Positions 1 through 11,030 of a stretch of 64,000 nucleotides of DNA are shown piece after piece (position 1 is the first letter of the stretch; each line of letters starts with the position of its first letter). The notes beneath the pieces are model-generated. The model ran no database searches. It was not told the DNA's origin and saw only the letters and a list, made by a program, of their open reading frames with translations. Source of the DNA: Sesamum alatum (taxonomy: Eukaryota > Streptophyta > Magnoliopsida > Lamiales > Pedaliaceae). The stretch is from the NCBI GenBank assembly GCA_034509735.1, contig JACGWO010000007.1:22720046-22784045 (forward strand), in the 5' to 3' direction. Both the position numbers and the translations under genes were made by a program.

Positions 1-1062
1 AACTATGATTTTTAAATGCTTTGAGTCCCAAGTTTTTCAACATGACTTCACCATTTTGACAAGACAATTATATATAGTATATTTGGAGTTATATAGAAAG
101 AGGTGTTTGGTAAATATTTTTGTTATGTTTGTTTTTAATTTATTGTTATTCATAAGAAAGTTAAAAAAAATGTTTTGAATGTTTGTTTATGTCGTATAGA
201 ATACTTTCGTATAAATTTTAAATATATCTTTATTTTCTTTACATTAATATAAGATATGAAATCGAATAATATATTAAAAACTCTAAAGAACACATAGGCT
301 TAATTCTATCTTTCTCTTTTTATTAATGTTAGGAATTTAATCTAGTCAGATTGTGAACGTGTATAGAAAATATGAAAAGAAGATGATCATAAGAGATAAG
401 ATATATGTGGTTTTGAGAATTTTTCAACATTCATGGTTGTTCAAAGTCGATTTTCCACTACGATAATTCGGATGACTTGCAATGAAAATATTACACATCA
501 ACTATTTATACTAAGGTGCCTGTAAAATATTGTATAATTATAATTTTACTTTTAAAGTTGGCTCCATTGTCGTTGGGCATAAATGCAATGTTGGGGTAGA
601 CTACACTCTAATATAAAAAACAAAGAAAAATACCTTAAAAATAGAACTAAAGCAAAGTCTTGTTTGTTTCCATTTCTTTTTTTTTATAATTTCCTTAAAA
701 GAGTATAATAAAATATCCATTACTTAATTGGTGTTATTATTATTTGCTCTTCACCTACATCAAATACTAGAACCACCCTCATCATGATTTCTCATAAAAA
801 AAAATTCCCAGCAAAAATTCAAAAAGAAAAACAAAAGGAAATTATTTTTACTCAAAATAGTTTGGTAAGAAAATCAGCAAGAACTGCAAAATGGGACCCT
901 TTCCAGCTGAAAATCTTCCACAAAGATATTCTATGCAATAAAGACAGATATAGACTCCATAAATGCATTTGCATAAATGAGGAAAATCTTTGTTCCCTTT
1001 GAGAATTAAAACTTTTCTTTTTTTTTTTTTATCAGTTTTTTGGTCTTTTCTTCCCCTCTTCA
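1..1062. other. AT-rich upstream intergenic DNA
   Basis: This AT-rich stretch has many stop codons on both strands. I recognise no gene, transposon terminus or RNA gene in it. Short open frames here have no recognisable protein content. It is upstream of the bHLH gene and may hold distal regulatory sequence, but nothing specific can be supported. Confidence 0.6.
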
Positions 1063-1119
1063 CCCCCCTACTCCCACCCACCCCACCCCACCTCAATATA
1101 TACATGTATCTATATATTA
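1063..1119 (+). promoter_or_regulatory. Putative core promoter: C-rich tract then TATA-like element
   Basis: Positions 1063-1089 contain five runs of 3-6 C separated by 1-4 bases; the minus strand therefore fits a G-quadruplex pattern and the plus strand an i-motif pattern. It is followed at about 1109-1119 by TCTATATATTA, a good TATA-like element. A transcription start near 1140-1150 is inferred, about 550 bases upstream of the main start codon. No transcript evidence is available, so this placement is an inference. Confidence 0.4.
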
Positions 1120-1218
1120 AATCCACTTTAACCCTTCTGCTATCTTTCTTGTCTTCTCTCACCTGACGCCTTTATAGTTTTCCAATATCTGTTTTCTTGT
1201 TTTTGTGTTTTTATTGTG

Positions 1219-1547
1219 ATGAGTTCTTTTTTAGGCTTTTGGACATTTGGATCAGACTTGAGACCTCAGATATAAGCATCAAACCGTCATCATCCCTTTA
1301 AGTTTTAGTACAGCAATTCCACCGCTGTTTCTATTTTCATGTTTGCTAGTTGAAACACTTTCTCTCAGAAGGATTCTGTGTGTGTGTTTTGCTGGTGTTT
1401 TCACCTTAAACTTGAACCAAGACAAAAACACTTCCACTTCCACCACTGTTTGCTTCTTTTCTTTTTCTCTTTCCTTGTGTGGGAAAGATTGCATCTTTCT
1501 TGTGTTTCTTGGTTGTGATCTCAGCTGCGTTGATGGCCCCGAACTGA
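1219..1547 (+). promoter_or_regulatory. Leader with three upstream ORFs
   Basis: If transcription starts near 1145, the leader contains three ATG-initiated ORFs before the main start at 1698. They are 1219-1275 (18 codons, MSSFLGFWTFGSDLRPQI), 1339-1353 (MFAS) and 1533-1547 (MAPN). All terminate before the main ATG. Genes of the LHW family in Arabidopsis are annotated with conserved upstream ORFs (recalled, not checked), so translational control is plausible. An in-frame stop at 1614 separates the main frame from further upstream sequence. The stretch 1617-1697 is open in the main frame but lacks ATG. Confidence 0.4.
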
Positions 1548-1697
1548 GTTTTGGCAGAAACAAACAAAAAGAAATCGACAAAGCAAAAACAAGAAAAGGA
1601 AGAGTTTTGGGCTTGAGTTGACAGTTGGTTGATAGTGATTTTTGGTTTGCATCTGAGAAGGGCTGCTGCTGCATTCTTGGAATTTTTGTTCAGCAAA

Positions 1698-1815
1698 ATG
1701 TGTACAGAAAAGAGAGATTCAATGATAAAGGAGACTCTCAGGAGTCTTTGCTGCAGTAATGGATGGTGTTATGGAATTTTCTGGGGTTTCGATCAAAGAA
1801 ATTCCTTGTGAGCTT

Positions 1816-1868
<53 letters not shown>

Positions 1869-4800
1869 GCATATGCATGTGTGTTTTAATGTATACCATA
1901 GCTTTTTGGTGTTGAGTTTTTGCATTAGGACATGTTTTCTATCTTTTCTTCATTTATGGATTGTGGGTTTGTTATTACATCTGAGTTTGTGTCTTTGCAT
2001 AATTGAATTCCTATTCATAATATTTAACATTACATCGAATAAGATCATGAACAGTTTCTGGTCACCTACATTAACATTCGGGGCTTCAGATTGTGAAAAC
2101 AGCACTTGAACCTTTTACTCTTTTGATTACACCACAAATTACTTAATGGAGATTTCTTTTCCTTTTTTTGCATATAGAGTGTCTTGAAAAAGCACCTTCC
2201 TTAACTAATTTCTTTCCTTTTATCCCAACAAAATCTTGTTTAAAATAGAGACTTTTCAGATTAATGATGAGTTGCATTTCCTGATAGATTTTGGCTAAAT
2301 GATCCTTCCGTATAAATAACTAAGTTTCTAATTTGATGTAATATTGGTTGCATAAATGTTTTGGCCTAAATCTATCTAAATTACAAGTTTTTGAAGTTAT
2401 TTTTCGTCGTCTATAAAGATCAGCTAATTTTGCAGTTACTCAAACTATTGTACATGACAGATTATTGACATTGAAAGATGACTACTATGAAGAACAAATG
2501 GGAGCTCTGATTGATAGTATGCTTCTACAAAGACATGTTCTTGGAGGAGGGTAAGCTAGACAGTGTTGTTAGTATTAGTATCTTTAAAAATTTTGTTTTT
2601 ATCATGATTATTCCACCATTTTGTAATTTTTTGATCTCCGGAAAATAGGAAAAGATTGCACCTTTTAAGCATAATTTTGAATGGATTCTGATACAGGGTA
2701 ATTGGTCAAGCTGCATTTACAAAAAGCCACCACTGGATGTATTCAGATGCCTATCAAGAAAGGCAAAATTCCTTGGGATCTTTTGAAAGTCTTGAGGTTT
2801 TGCAGGTATAAATTCTTTCTATCATTGAAACCTCTTGATCTGTTGTGAGTTCGAATGATGATCCAATCTCTTTAGTTCATCAAGAATGCATTCTTTTTTC
2901 TGAACTGAGTTCTCAGTTTTGTTATACAGAAACTTGCATAGTTAGATTGCATTGTTTTTCGACCTTTCATCTAATATTAGAAACGGTCTTTTTCTTTTTT
3001 AACAGGATGATTCGGAGTTCTACTGCCAATTCTCTATTGGGATAAAGGTGCCTATTTATTTGTTTAGTCTCAATCAATGTGTTCGATTTGATACAATTTT
3101 AATATGTTTGACTACACTTTCAATTTGCTAGCATAAATGAGGGCTCCAATTTGTTTTGCAGACTATTGCTCTGATCTCAGTCGAACCATGGGGAGTTGTG
3201 CAACTTGGATCCACTCAAAAGGTTAATTATATGCATTCTCATTTACTTCTCATGTCCTTTGATTGGTGGTTTAAAGTAGAAGTGTGTAATGTAGATGATC
3301 CTCAATCAATAATATGAAGGCAGTTCTGTGAGATGATTCTGCTCTTTGGTAGAGTGCAAGAAGTTGGAAACTTTTTAGGCCTTAGCTAGTTTGTAACTAT
3401 AAGAACATGTTTCGTTCTAAAATGCAACAATCACGGGCTTCTCTCTTGTTTATAGGATTGGTGTAGCCCCTTCTTTGTTTGTGGTTTACTTGACCGATTT
3501 CTAGCTGTTTCATGACCGTCGAATTTTTGCTGCAGATTCCTGAGACAAAAGACTTTGTTGATCAAGTGAAAGAACTTTTCAGAGAAATGGATAGATGTCA
3601 AGAAACTAAGTTCTCTGAAAATGAACCTCCTTCAGAGAGCCAGTTTTGTGATCCGAGCATGCAGTTTAGTTCATTATTATCGTGTGGCGTTCCTCAATCA
3701 GCGAATCGAAACTTGAAACGTGGTGCAGAAGATGAAGGTTTCATCGAAGAAAATCGTTCTTTCGTCCTTCCATCTCAATCATTTCATTCAGATCAAAGCA
3801 GAAACTCGCTCTTTACTGCATCTGGTCTGATCGAGAACCAGATTCAAATCAGCAGGAAGCCGACCAGTGAATTGGAGCAGTTGCTTTTAGAGTCTGGCAA
3901 TTTCTTTGATTTCTCGGCCACCCAAGCACTTAGCAGTCACAGTGATTGTTCAGTTCTGACTTCATCTTGGCCCCATTCGACATCTGCACTCAACGAAAAT
4001 GTGTCTCTTCCAAGACCAAGGAGTTATGAATCTTGCAGAAATTCGAGCTCAAATGCTCCTGTGAACCCGGTGTTCACTTCATTGCAGGTCCAGCAATTCT
4101 CCAATGACACTCAAAGTTTTAGTTCGTTGGTCGATCCAACTGATTGTAAAGCTAAAAGACCATCGATGGGCTTATTAACTTTGGAAGAGTTGATCCAGGA
4201 AAACAATTTTGCTGAGACCATCTCCAAGCCTGGTCTAATGGATGATCTATCACAGTGGTTTTCTCCTCAACCGGGTTCAAGTGGTAACCCATTCACTACT
4301 CTACTTAGTAATGATTTATCGCATGTTACGGGCCTCGTTCCAGCATCCAGTTTGAGTCGAAATAGCTCTGCCATCCAGATCTCAGATAATCTTCCAGCCA
4401 ATTCAATACAAAGTTCCCTGACAGATGCCTTTACATCTAATCATGAAGTTAAAGCTTCCAACATGTTTGGGATTGAAAAGCCGTTTAATAGCCTGGGAGT
4501 CGAGTCTGGATGTAAAAAGCCACTGGGGTGGAATGAAACTCTAATCCCTGTTGTGAATAGTAATGACTTGAGTTTCTGTACAGATGTCTCCAGTTGCATC
4601 TCGGAGAAGTATGTTGGATCCAATATTCGCAGCTCGAACAGCTTATTCTCCAAATTAGGACTTGACCAGCTTTTAGATGGAATTTCGAGTAGTAGCTCGT
4701 TTTCTTTTGTGAAATCCAGATTCGAGGGTCAATCTGCCAAAAGAAGAAAAATTGACAACTCTTCGTGGTGTCACGATGACGTGAAAACTCAAGTTATTCC

Positions 4801-6094
4801 TAGCTTTGATGGAAAAATGAAATTGATGGATCCTGTATATGGCCCTGCGATAAGTAACATTGAGCTCAATAGTGAAGCATCCAAAAAGATAGCAGGTGCT
4901 TGTATTAGTGATGGCCGTACATCGAGCGCTGGAAACTCTATATCATCAAAGGGGCAAGACGAACCTTCGAAAACTGGGAAGAAGAAGGCCAAACCAGGGA
5001 CCAGACCAAGGCCAAAAGATCGGCAGATGATCCAAGATCGGCTTTCAGAGTTGAGGGAGCTCATTCCTAATGGAGAGAAGGTGAGTGACTTTGTGCTTCA
5101 TTGCTAGACACGAGCATAAATGGAAGATACCTTTATTGTTAGACAAAAACGTTTTATTCCACTTTATTGGCTCAACTCTCAAGCAAATACCCTTTTAATA
5201 CGTGCTTGTCTTATACTCGTTTTTTGACATGGTAATTTGACAGATGAGCATCGACCGTCTGTTGGAACGAACCATTAGACACTTGAACTTCATGCAGAGT
5301 CTCACAAAACATGCTGAAAGCCTGAAACAAATTGACAAGCTAAAGGTGAAACAATTTTCCTTTCTTTATAAGTGTACATGCCCCTAGAATTAGTTATCAC
5401 ATTAACTAATCAGTGTAAAATTCGATAATATTGGCTGACAGAGTAGAGAGGCCCGGAAGAACCATGCTAGCAACGATGGTGGCGGAGCTACTTGGGCATG
5501 TGAAGTTGAAGATCAAACTATTTGTCCACTCATGGTTGAGGACCTTAGAACCCCTGGTCAGATGCTTATAGAGGTAGGAGGAAAATACTAGACAATGTAA
5601 GAGACATCCATAACTGCAAAAGAGAAATAAAGTTAACGTCGAGTTTTTTCTGCAGATCCTCTGTGAAGAACAGGGTTTCTTTCTGGAGATCGTAGATGTA
5701 ATTCGAGGTTTTGGCTTGACTATACTCAAGGGAGTCATGGAAGTTCGTGAAACGAATATATGGGCTAACTTTGTCGTGGAGGGTGAAAAGGTAAATGCGG
5801 ATCGACTCATGAACCGAAGAAAAAAGAGAAAGCCCTTATGTTTTTCATCTATCTTAGCTGTTCTGTATATTAACCAAAGTTTTAAATGCATTTCAGGGGA
5901 CTCGGCCTGTAACACGACATGAAATATTTTCCTCCCTCATTCAGCTCTTGCAGATGACTGGACAAGATGCAACCAACGCAAGCGACAGTATTGGCAACGC
6001 AATTGGCTCAGCCACGCCTTTGTTCAACAATTGTCAACAGGCTGTTTCTTTTCCTGTCAACTTGGCCGATACTCTGCAATGTGCAAACTTGTGA
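1698..6094 (+). CDS. LONESOME HIGHWAY-like bHLH transcription factor (bHLH155/EMB1444-type), ten exons
   Basis: Exons inferred from GT/AG sites and frame: 1698-1807, 2461-2550, 2697-2805, 3006-3047, 3162-3221, 3536-5080, 5244-5345, 5442-5573, 5656-5790, 5897-6094. Joined length is 2523 nt, 840 residues, with every junction in frame. Residues ~10-145 match the bHLH-MYC N-terminal domain of the LHW family (SLCCSNGWCYGIFWGF near the start). A KRRK nuclear-localisation-like motif lies near residue 539. The bHLH spans about 619-686 with the family signature RPRPKDRQMIQDR; the basic region lacks the His-Glu-Arg pattern of classical E-box binders, as in LHW. Residues ~703-800 form the C-terminal ACT-like region (CEEQGFFLEI). 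LHW-class proteins act in the nucleus as heterodimers with TMO5-type bHLHs in vascular and root patterning (family knowledge). Length and composition of the central region resemble the bHLH155/EMB1444 branch, but the exact orthologue is uncertain. A second in-frame ATG at 1722 is an alternative start. Reading through exon 6 into the intron would stop after nine codons. Confidence 0.93.
1820..1862 (+). repeat. (CT)n microsatellite in intron 1
   Basis: About 21 uninterrupted CT dinucleotides begin 12 bases downstream of the exon 1 splice donor (GT at 1808). Such a tract is length-variable and close enough to the donor to affect splicing or serve as a marker. Confidence 0.95.
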
Positions 6095-6548
6095 CGATGT
6101 CCCCAAGTAACGCGGCATTAAAATCCAACGTTTTTGCAGTCGGCCCGTGTTGTAGTCGATGGCCGATGAAGATGCTCAGCTAGTTGGGTAGGTAAATATA
6201 TACTGACTTTTGATAGGGCTTGCGTGTGGTTATATGTAATGCATTAAAGAGCATTTGTAACAGGAGAGAATTGTGGTTTGGGGGTAGGTTCATTTGTTGA
6301 AGTTGACAAATCAAGTAGTTTATAGACTGACTTCTGAACTGGTAGTTCTCTGTTTTTGGATTTATGTTGCCTATAGATTTATACTCAAATTGATCGTTTC
6401 CAGTCTTTGTTTTTCCGACATCCATGGTAGTAATCCCATCTACATCCACTTTCAACATATAAATTCATGCTACAGTCGATGCTGTGCAAGGACTTTGTCA
6501 CGAATTTTTTTATTATTATAAGGTAGAGTATGTACTAATTGTTTAATT
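6095..6548 (+). other. 3' UTR and downstream flank of the bHLH gene
   Basis: Non-coding, AT-rich sequence between the stop codon and the hAT-like element. The first ~200 bases are probably 3' UTR; I do not see a clean AATAAA signal there. No gene recognised. Confidence 0.5.
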
Positions 6549-6706
6549 AGAAGTGTCAAATGGGTGGGTTGGGTCTAGGTGGGTCCGAATCAATGGGTTT
6601 TAAGCGGGTCGAGTCTCAAATGGATTGGATCGGATCAATGTAATTATTTTTTATATTTAATATTAAAAAAATAGAACTTTATATAATAATAATAATAATA
6701 ATGATG

Positions 6707-6737
<31 letters not shown>

Positions 6738-7801
6738 GATGACGATATTTTTAATAGAACTCGTAAATAATAGAACTAAATTTGTATTATATATTGTTTT
6801 TGGAAAGTAATCATGTACATTAAAGATTTATTTGTTAAACTATAAAATGAAAAACTCGTAAGGTATACAAAAATACTACTTTTTCAAAATAAATCATTAA
6901 ATGAATAGTATGCAATCAATTTCTCCATAATTGTTTGTAAATTGAACTGTGGCTTTCAATCGTAATAATAATAGTTATCTTTCTATATTGATCATACATG
7001 TTCATTCCTTATAAGTTATGCTTAGATATTAATATTTGATGTATTGTTTGAAATTCCTAGTATAATTGTATACTATCAATTTATTCAAAAAAATAAAAAT
7101 AATTTTTTTTTACATGGAAATATATGAATTGCAAGTTTTGACTATTTTATAAAATACTTCACCTTTCTTTTGTTGCTCATTAATTCGAAAAATATTGTTC
7201 TACTAAATATATTTTGAAAAATTTGTTTCTCATACAAAATGCGAAAAGTTAGATGAGAAGTAATTAGTGATATATAGTACAATAATCAACAATGAATCTA
7301 AGCAATTAAATCATTTGTTGAACCCATTTAAAATCCATCACCAATCCATATAAGACCCATGGTCCAAAAAATTTAACTAAGTTCAATTAAAACATACTTC
7401 ATATGCTTTGGTAAATTTATTTCTTATAAAAAATGTGAAAGAAGTTAGAATATATGAAATTAGTTAGTGATGTAGTTGGACCCATTTAAGACCCATTTTC
7501 AACCCACTAAAACCCATCACCAACCCATGTAGAACACATAATGAACTCATGATTAAAATTATATTGTATCTTTCATAAATTCTATTATATTACTAAAATG
7601 AATTTTGATTGACTAATAGAAAACTAAATATGAAAAATCCATTTAGGACCAATTAGAACCCATATAGGACCCATAATCTATTTAAATTTATTTTTAAAAA
7701 ATTATGTTGGACCCATATTAAAAAATGTTAAATCCAATCCAACCAAAAACTAGGTGGGTTGGATTGGAACCATGGGGTTCCACCCATATTGCCAACCCTA
7801 G
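6549..7801. mobile_element. Non-autonomous hAT-like element with 8-bp target duplication
   Basis: The left end reads AGAAGTGTCAAATGGGTGGG and the right end, reverse-complemented, reads AGGGTTGGCAATATGGGTGG: imperfect terminal inverted repeats of a type common in plant hAT elements. GTTTAATT flanks both sides (6541-6548 and 7802-7809), the 8-bp duplication expected for hAT. The exact end base is ambiguous by one or two positions. The interior is AT-rich with repeated ACCCAT-type motifs in both orientations and no transposase ORF, so it depends on an enzyme supplied elsewhere. Confidence 0.75.
6683..6736 (+). repeat. (TAA)n microsatellite
   Basis: Runs of AAT/TAA triplets interrupted once by ATGATG, inside the hAT-like element near its left end. 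Confidence 0.9.
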
Positions 7802-7920
7802 GTTTAATTCTCCTGCTGAATTTGATATCGGGTGTAGTATTATTACAACTTAAAGTGTTTAATGCAATTTACCTTCTTGTGAGCAAAATATCTCCCTATG
7901 AAAAAAAATAGTAATTTACC

Positions 7921-8038
7921 TTCCTGTGTTTTCAAAATTGAGCGATTTACCTCCTTGTTCCTCCCTAGATAGGAGGTACATTACTCCATTTTAAAAATAC
8001 GAGGAGGTAACTTGATTCATTATAAAAAACACAGGGAA
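7921..8038. repeat. Imperfect inverted repeat (possible MITE or stem-loop)
   Basis: The left arm at 7921-7957 (TTCCTGTGTTTT then TTTACCTCCTTG) is mirrored by the right arm at 7999-8038 (ACGAGGAGGTAA then AAAACACAGGGAA). A partial extra copy of the arm motif (ATTTACCTTCTTGTG) lies at about 7867-7881. The structure resembles a small foldback element, but I found no clear target duplication. Confidence 0.4.
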
Positions 8039-8084
8039 ATATTACACAAGGATTGCTTGTATTTTTCCCGCAAGCTAAAATTGA

Positions 8085-8100
8085 GGGGGGGGGGGGGGGG
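8085..8100 (+). repeat. Poly(G) tract, 16 G
   Basis: A run of 16 G directly seen. Homopolymers of this kind are error-prone in assemblies, so the length is approximate. Confidence 0.95.
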
Positions 8101-8358
8101 TGTTAGCAAGCTTGACCAACTTCATAAGATTGAGAGTCCTAATCCTTGGAGTTTTGATAAGATCTTCAATTGGCATAAGTAAAACAATTAATGTCAGATT
8201 TGCAATGGTTTTCAATTAGGAAACACCAGGTTACACTTACAACATATTTTGGTTCAGTTTATTTTTCATTAGTAGGTAGGTTGTATAAGTAATCCAATAG
8301 ACAAAGTAAGATGTTTATTTTGCATTATGAAGATCCATTTTTAGTTAAAGATCTCATA
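8101..8358. other. Unassigned sequence beside the truncated gypsy element
   Basis: Where the 3' end of the minus-strand gypsy element should lie I see no polypurine tract, LTR start (TGTAACACC in either orientation) or recognisable protein. The element's 3' LTR is missing. Confidence 0.5.
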
Positions 8359-9272
8359 CTAATTACTGTTTAGGTGAGTCGAGTTAATCAAATCCAAGAT
8401 TAGTGGCCTAATTATTTCAATAATTTCATATGGCCCAATATATCTCGGACTCAAATTCCCTTGCTTGTCAAATCTCAAGATCCCCTTCCATGTAGCTACC
8501 TTCAGAAAAATCTTATCACCTATTTCATATTCCATCTCCCTTCGATGTTTATCAGCATAACTTTCTGTCGATTTTGAGCTGCTTTCAAACACTTCTTCAG
8601 TATCTGTATCTTTTCCACCGTTTCTTGCACCAGTTCCAGACCTTCTAGTTGTCGTAATCCCTCCATATCCTAACATACTAGACTGCGACATCTCCTTCCA
8701 TATAAAGCTTTGTACGGGGCCATACAGATACTAGAATGAAAACTATTGTTATACGCAAACTCCATCAAAGGTAGGTGATCAACCCAGTTGCCCTTAAAAT
8801 CCATTGTACAAGCCCTCATCATATCTTCTAGGGTTTGAATTGTTCTTTCTGACTACCCGTCTGTTTGAGGATGAAATGCAGTACTGAAATGTAAATTTGT
8901 GCCCAATGCCCTTTCTAAACTTCCCCAAAAATGTGAGGTGAATCGAGGATCTCTATCTGACACAATAGATACAGGCACACCATGTAATCTCACGATTTCG
9001 GAATCATATAACTCTGCTAACTTATCCAGAGAATCACCTAGTCGTATCGGCAATAAATGTGCTGATTTCGTTAGTCTATCTACAATTACCCAAATAACAT
9101 CATGCTTCCTGAGTGTACGTGGCAACCCTACGACAAAATACATAGTAATCTTTTTCCACTTCCATTCTGGTATTGATAAAGGTCGAAGTTTACCTGCTGG
9201 CGCCTGATGTTTTGCTTCTACCTGCCGACATGTCATACATTTAGCCACAAATTCTACCACATCCTTCTTCAT
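8359..9272 (-). pseudogene. Ty3/gypsy integrase fragments
   Basis: Frames 8853-9272 and 8359-8691 form one integrase interrupted by a stop after FHPQTDG and further breaks. The upstream frame contains the zinc-finger second half (CMTCRQVEAKHQ) and core motifs (VDRLTKSAHL, SDRDPRF). The downstream frame matches the integrase C-terminal region (DKIFLKVATWKG). No chromodomain is seen because the sequence diverges near 8359. The enzyme would insert element cDNA into the host genome. Several lesions make it non-functional. Confidence 0.85.
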
Positions 9273-9281
9273 TGCCTGCCA

Positions 9282-10948
9282 CTAGTAGTATGGTCTTAAA
9301 TTCCGATACATCTTTGTACTACGAGGATGCATAGAATATGGTGTATTATGAGCTTCTCGCAAGATCTCCCTTCGTAACCTATCTACGTTGGGTACACAAA
9401 TTCGCTCCCCGTTCACTATCACTCCATCAGCTCTTATCGATAAATTTGACTTCTTATCGTGTCTCATTTTATCCAGCATCCATAACAAGAAAAGATCATG
9501 AGTCTGTGCTTCTTTGATTTGATCCACAAAGTTTGGCTTAAGTTGCAATGTTGCCAACAATCCCGCAATCTGATCAACTTCCAATTTCGCATTCATAGAT
9601 CTCATTTCCAGCAACAATTTCAGATCGTGATTCCCCAAACTGGCTAATGTACTTGAGCTCTTTTTACTCAAAGCATCTGCTACCATATTTGCCTTCCATG
9701 GATGATAATCAATAGTGCAGTCATAATCCTTCAGTAGTTCTATCCATCTCCTTTGTCTCAAATTCATTTCCTTTTGCATCAAAATATACTTCAAACTCCT
9801 GTGATCAGTGAAACTCTGAAATTTTCTCCATACAAATAATGTCTCCATATCTTTAATGCATGCACAATCGCAGCCAACTCCAAATCATGAGTCCTTAGCT
9901 GACGAGATGCATAGGCAATTACCTTTCCGTTCTACATTAATACACAACCCAAACCTTGCTTTGAAGTATCCGTGTACACTACATATCCACCACTATCAGA
10001 CGGCAAAACCAAAATCGAAGTTGAGGTCAGTCTTTTCTTCAACTCATCAAAGCTTCGTTGGCACTGTTCCCTCCATTGAAATACTACCTTCCTCAGTAAT
10101 TTTGTCAAAGGACCGACAATTATGGAAAAGCCCTCGACGAATCTCCTATAATACCCTGCTAACCCCAAGAAACTTTGAACTTCAGTCGCATTCTTCGGTA
10201 CTCTCCATTCCATAATAGTTTTCACTTTTGAAGGGTCGGGCATAACCCCATCACCCGATACCACATGCCCGAGGAAAACCACCTGATTTATCCAGAATTC
10301 ACATTTGCTTAATTTAGCATACAACTCTTTCTCCTTCAAGACCTGTAACACTATCCTCAGATGTTGTTCATGCTCCTCCCGGCTCCTCGAATACACCAAA
10401 ATATCATCTATAAAAATAATAACAAACAAATCCAGGTACTCGTGGAATGTACGATTCATCAATGCCATAAACGCTGCTGGTGCATTTGTTAACCCACATG
10501 GCATTACCAAGAACTCATTGTGGCCATAACGAGTGAGGAAAGCTATTTTTAGTATGTCATTTTCTGCTATCCTCAACTACCAACACCCAGACCTCAAGTC
10601 GATCTTTGAAAATATTGTAGTCCCCTTCAATTGGTCCAGTAAGTCATCAATCCTCGGCAAAGGACATTTATTCTTCACTATCACCCTATTCAATTGGCGG
10701 TAGTCGACACACAATCTCACACTACCATCTTTCTTCTTCACAAATAGCACTGGTGCCCCCCCACGTGAAGTACTCGGTCTGATAAATCCTTTCTCCAACA
10801 ATTCTTCTATTTGTTTCTTAAGTTCTTGCAATTCCACTGGGGCCATTCTATACGGTGCAATAGAAATTGGGGCAACTCCTGGAAGAGTTTCTATCGTAAA
10901 GTCTACTTCCTTATATGGTGGCAAACCTGGTAAGTCATCAGGAAACAC
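9282..10948 (-). pseudogene. Ty3/gypsy reverse transcriptase and RNase H fragments
   Basis: The frame 10577-10948 holds the RT N-terminal part ([16 protein letters not shown]) and ends in a single in-frame stop after SGCW, where the family has a tyrosine. Frame 9932-10576 continues with the catalytic FIDDILVYS motif and the connection domain. It stops at TAG just before the RNase H segment [13 protein letters not shown]. Frame 9282-9848, reached through a frameshift, holds the rest of RNase H ([17 protein letters not shown]) and the integrase zinc-finger start. The enzyme converts element RNA to DNA. Here two stops and one frameshift disrupt it. Confidence 0.88.
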
Positions 10949-11030
10949 TTAAGGAAAATACCTCACTACAGGAATTTCCTCCAACGTGAGATTAACCTTC
11001 TCTGCATCTATCACATGAGCTAGATATGCC

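Noticed and set aside
848..1696. Minus-strand ORFs over the promoter and leader of the bHLH gene
   Set aside because: Low-complexity Lys/Arg and Ser-rich translations antisense to pyrimidine-rich leader, with no homology I recognise.
3512..5107. Single-exon 531-residue gene
   Set aside because: This frame is exon 6 of the bHLH gene plus intronic sequence at both ends. The ATG at 3512 lies in the intron before the AG at 3534-3535, and the last nine codons are past the donor at 5081.
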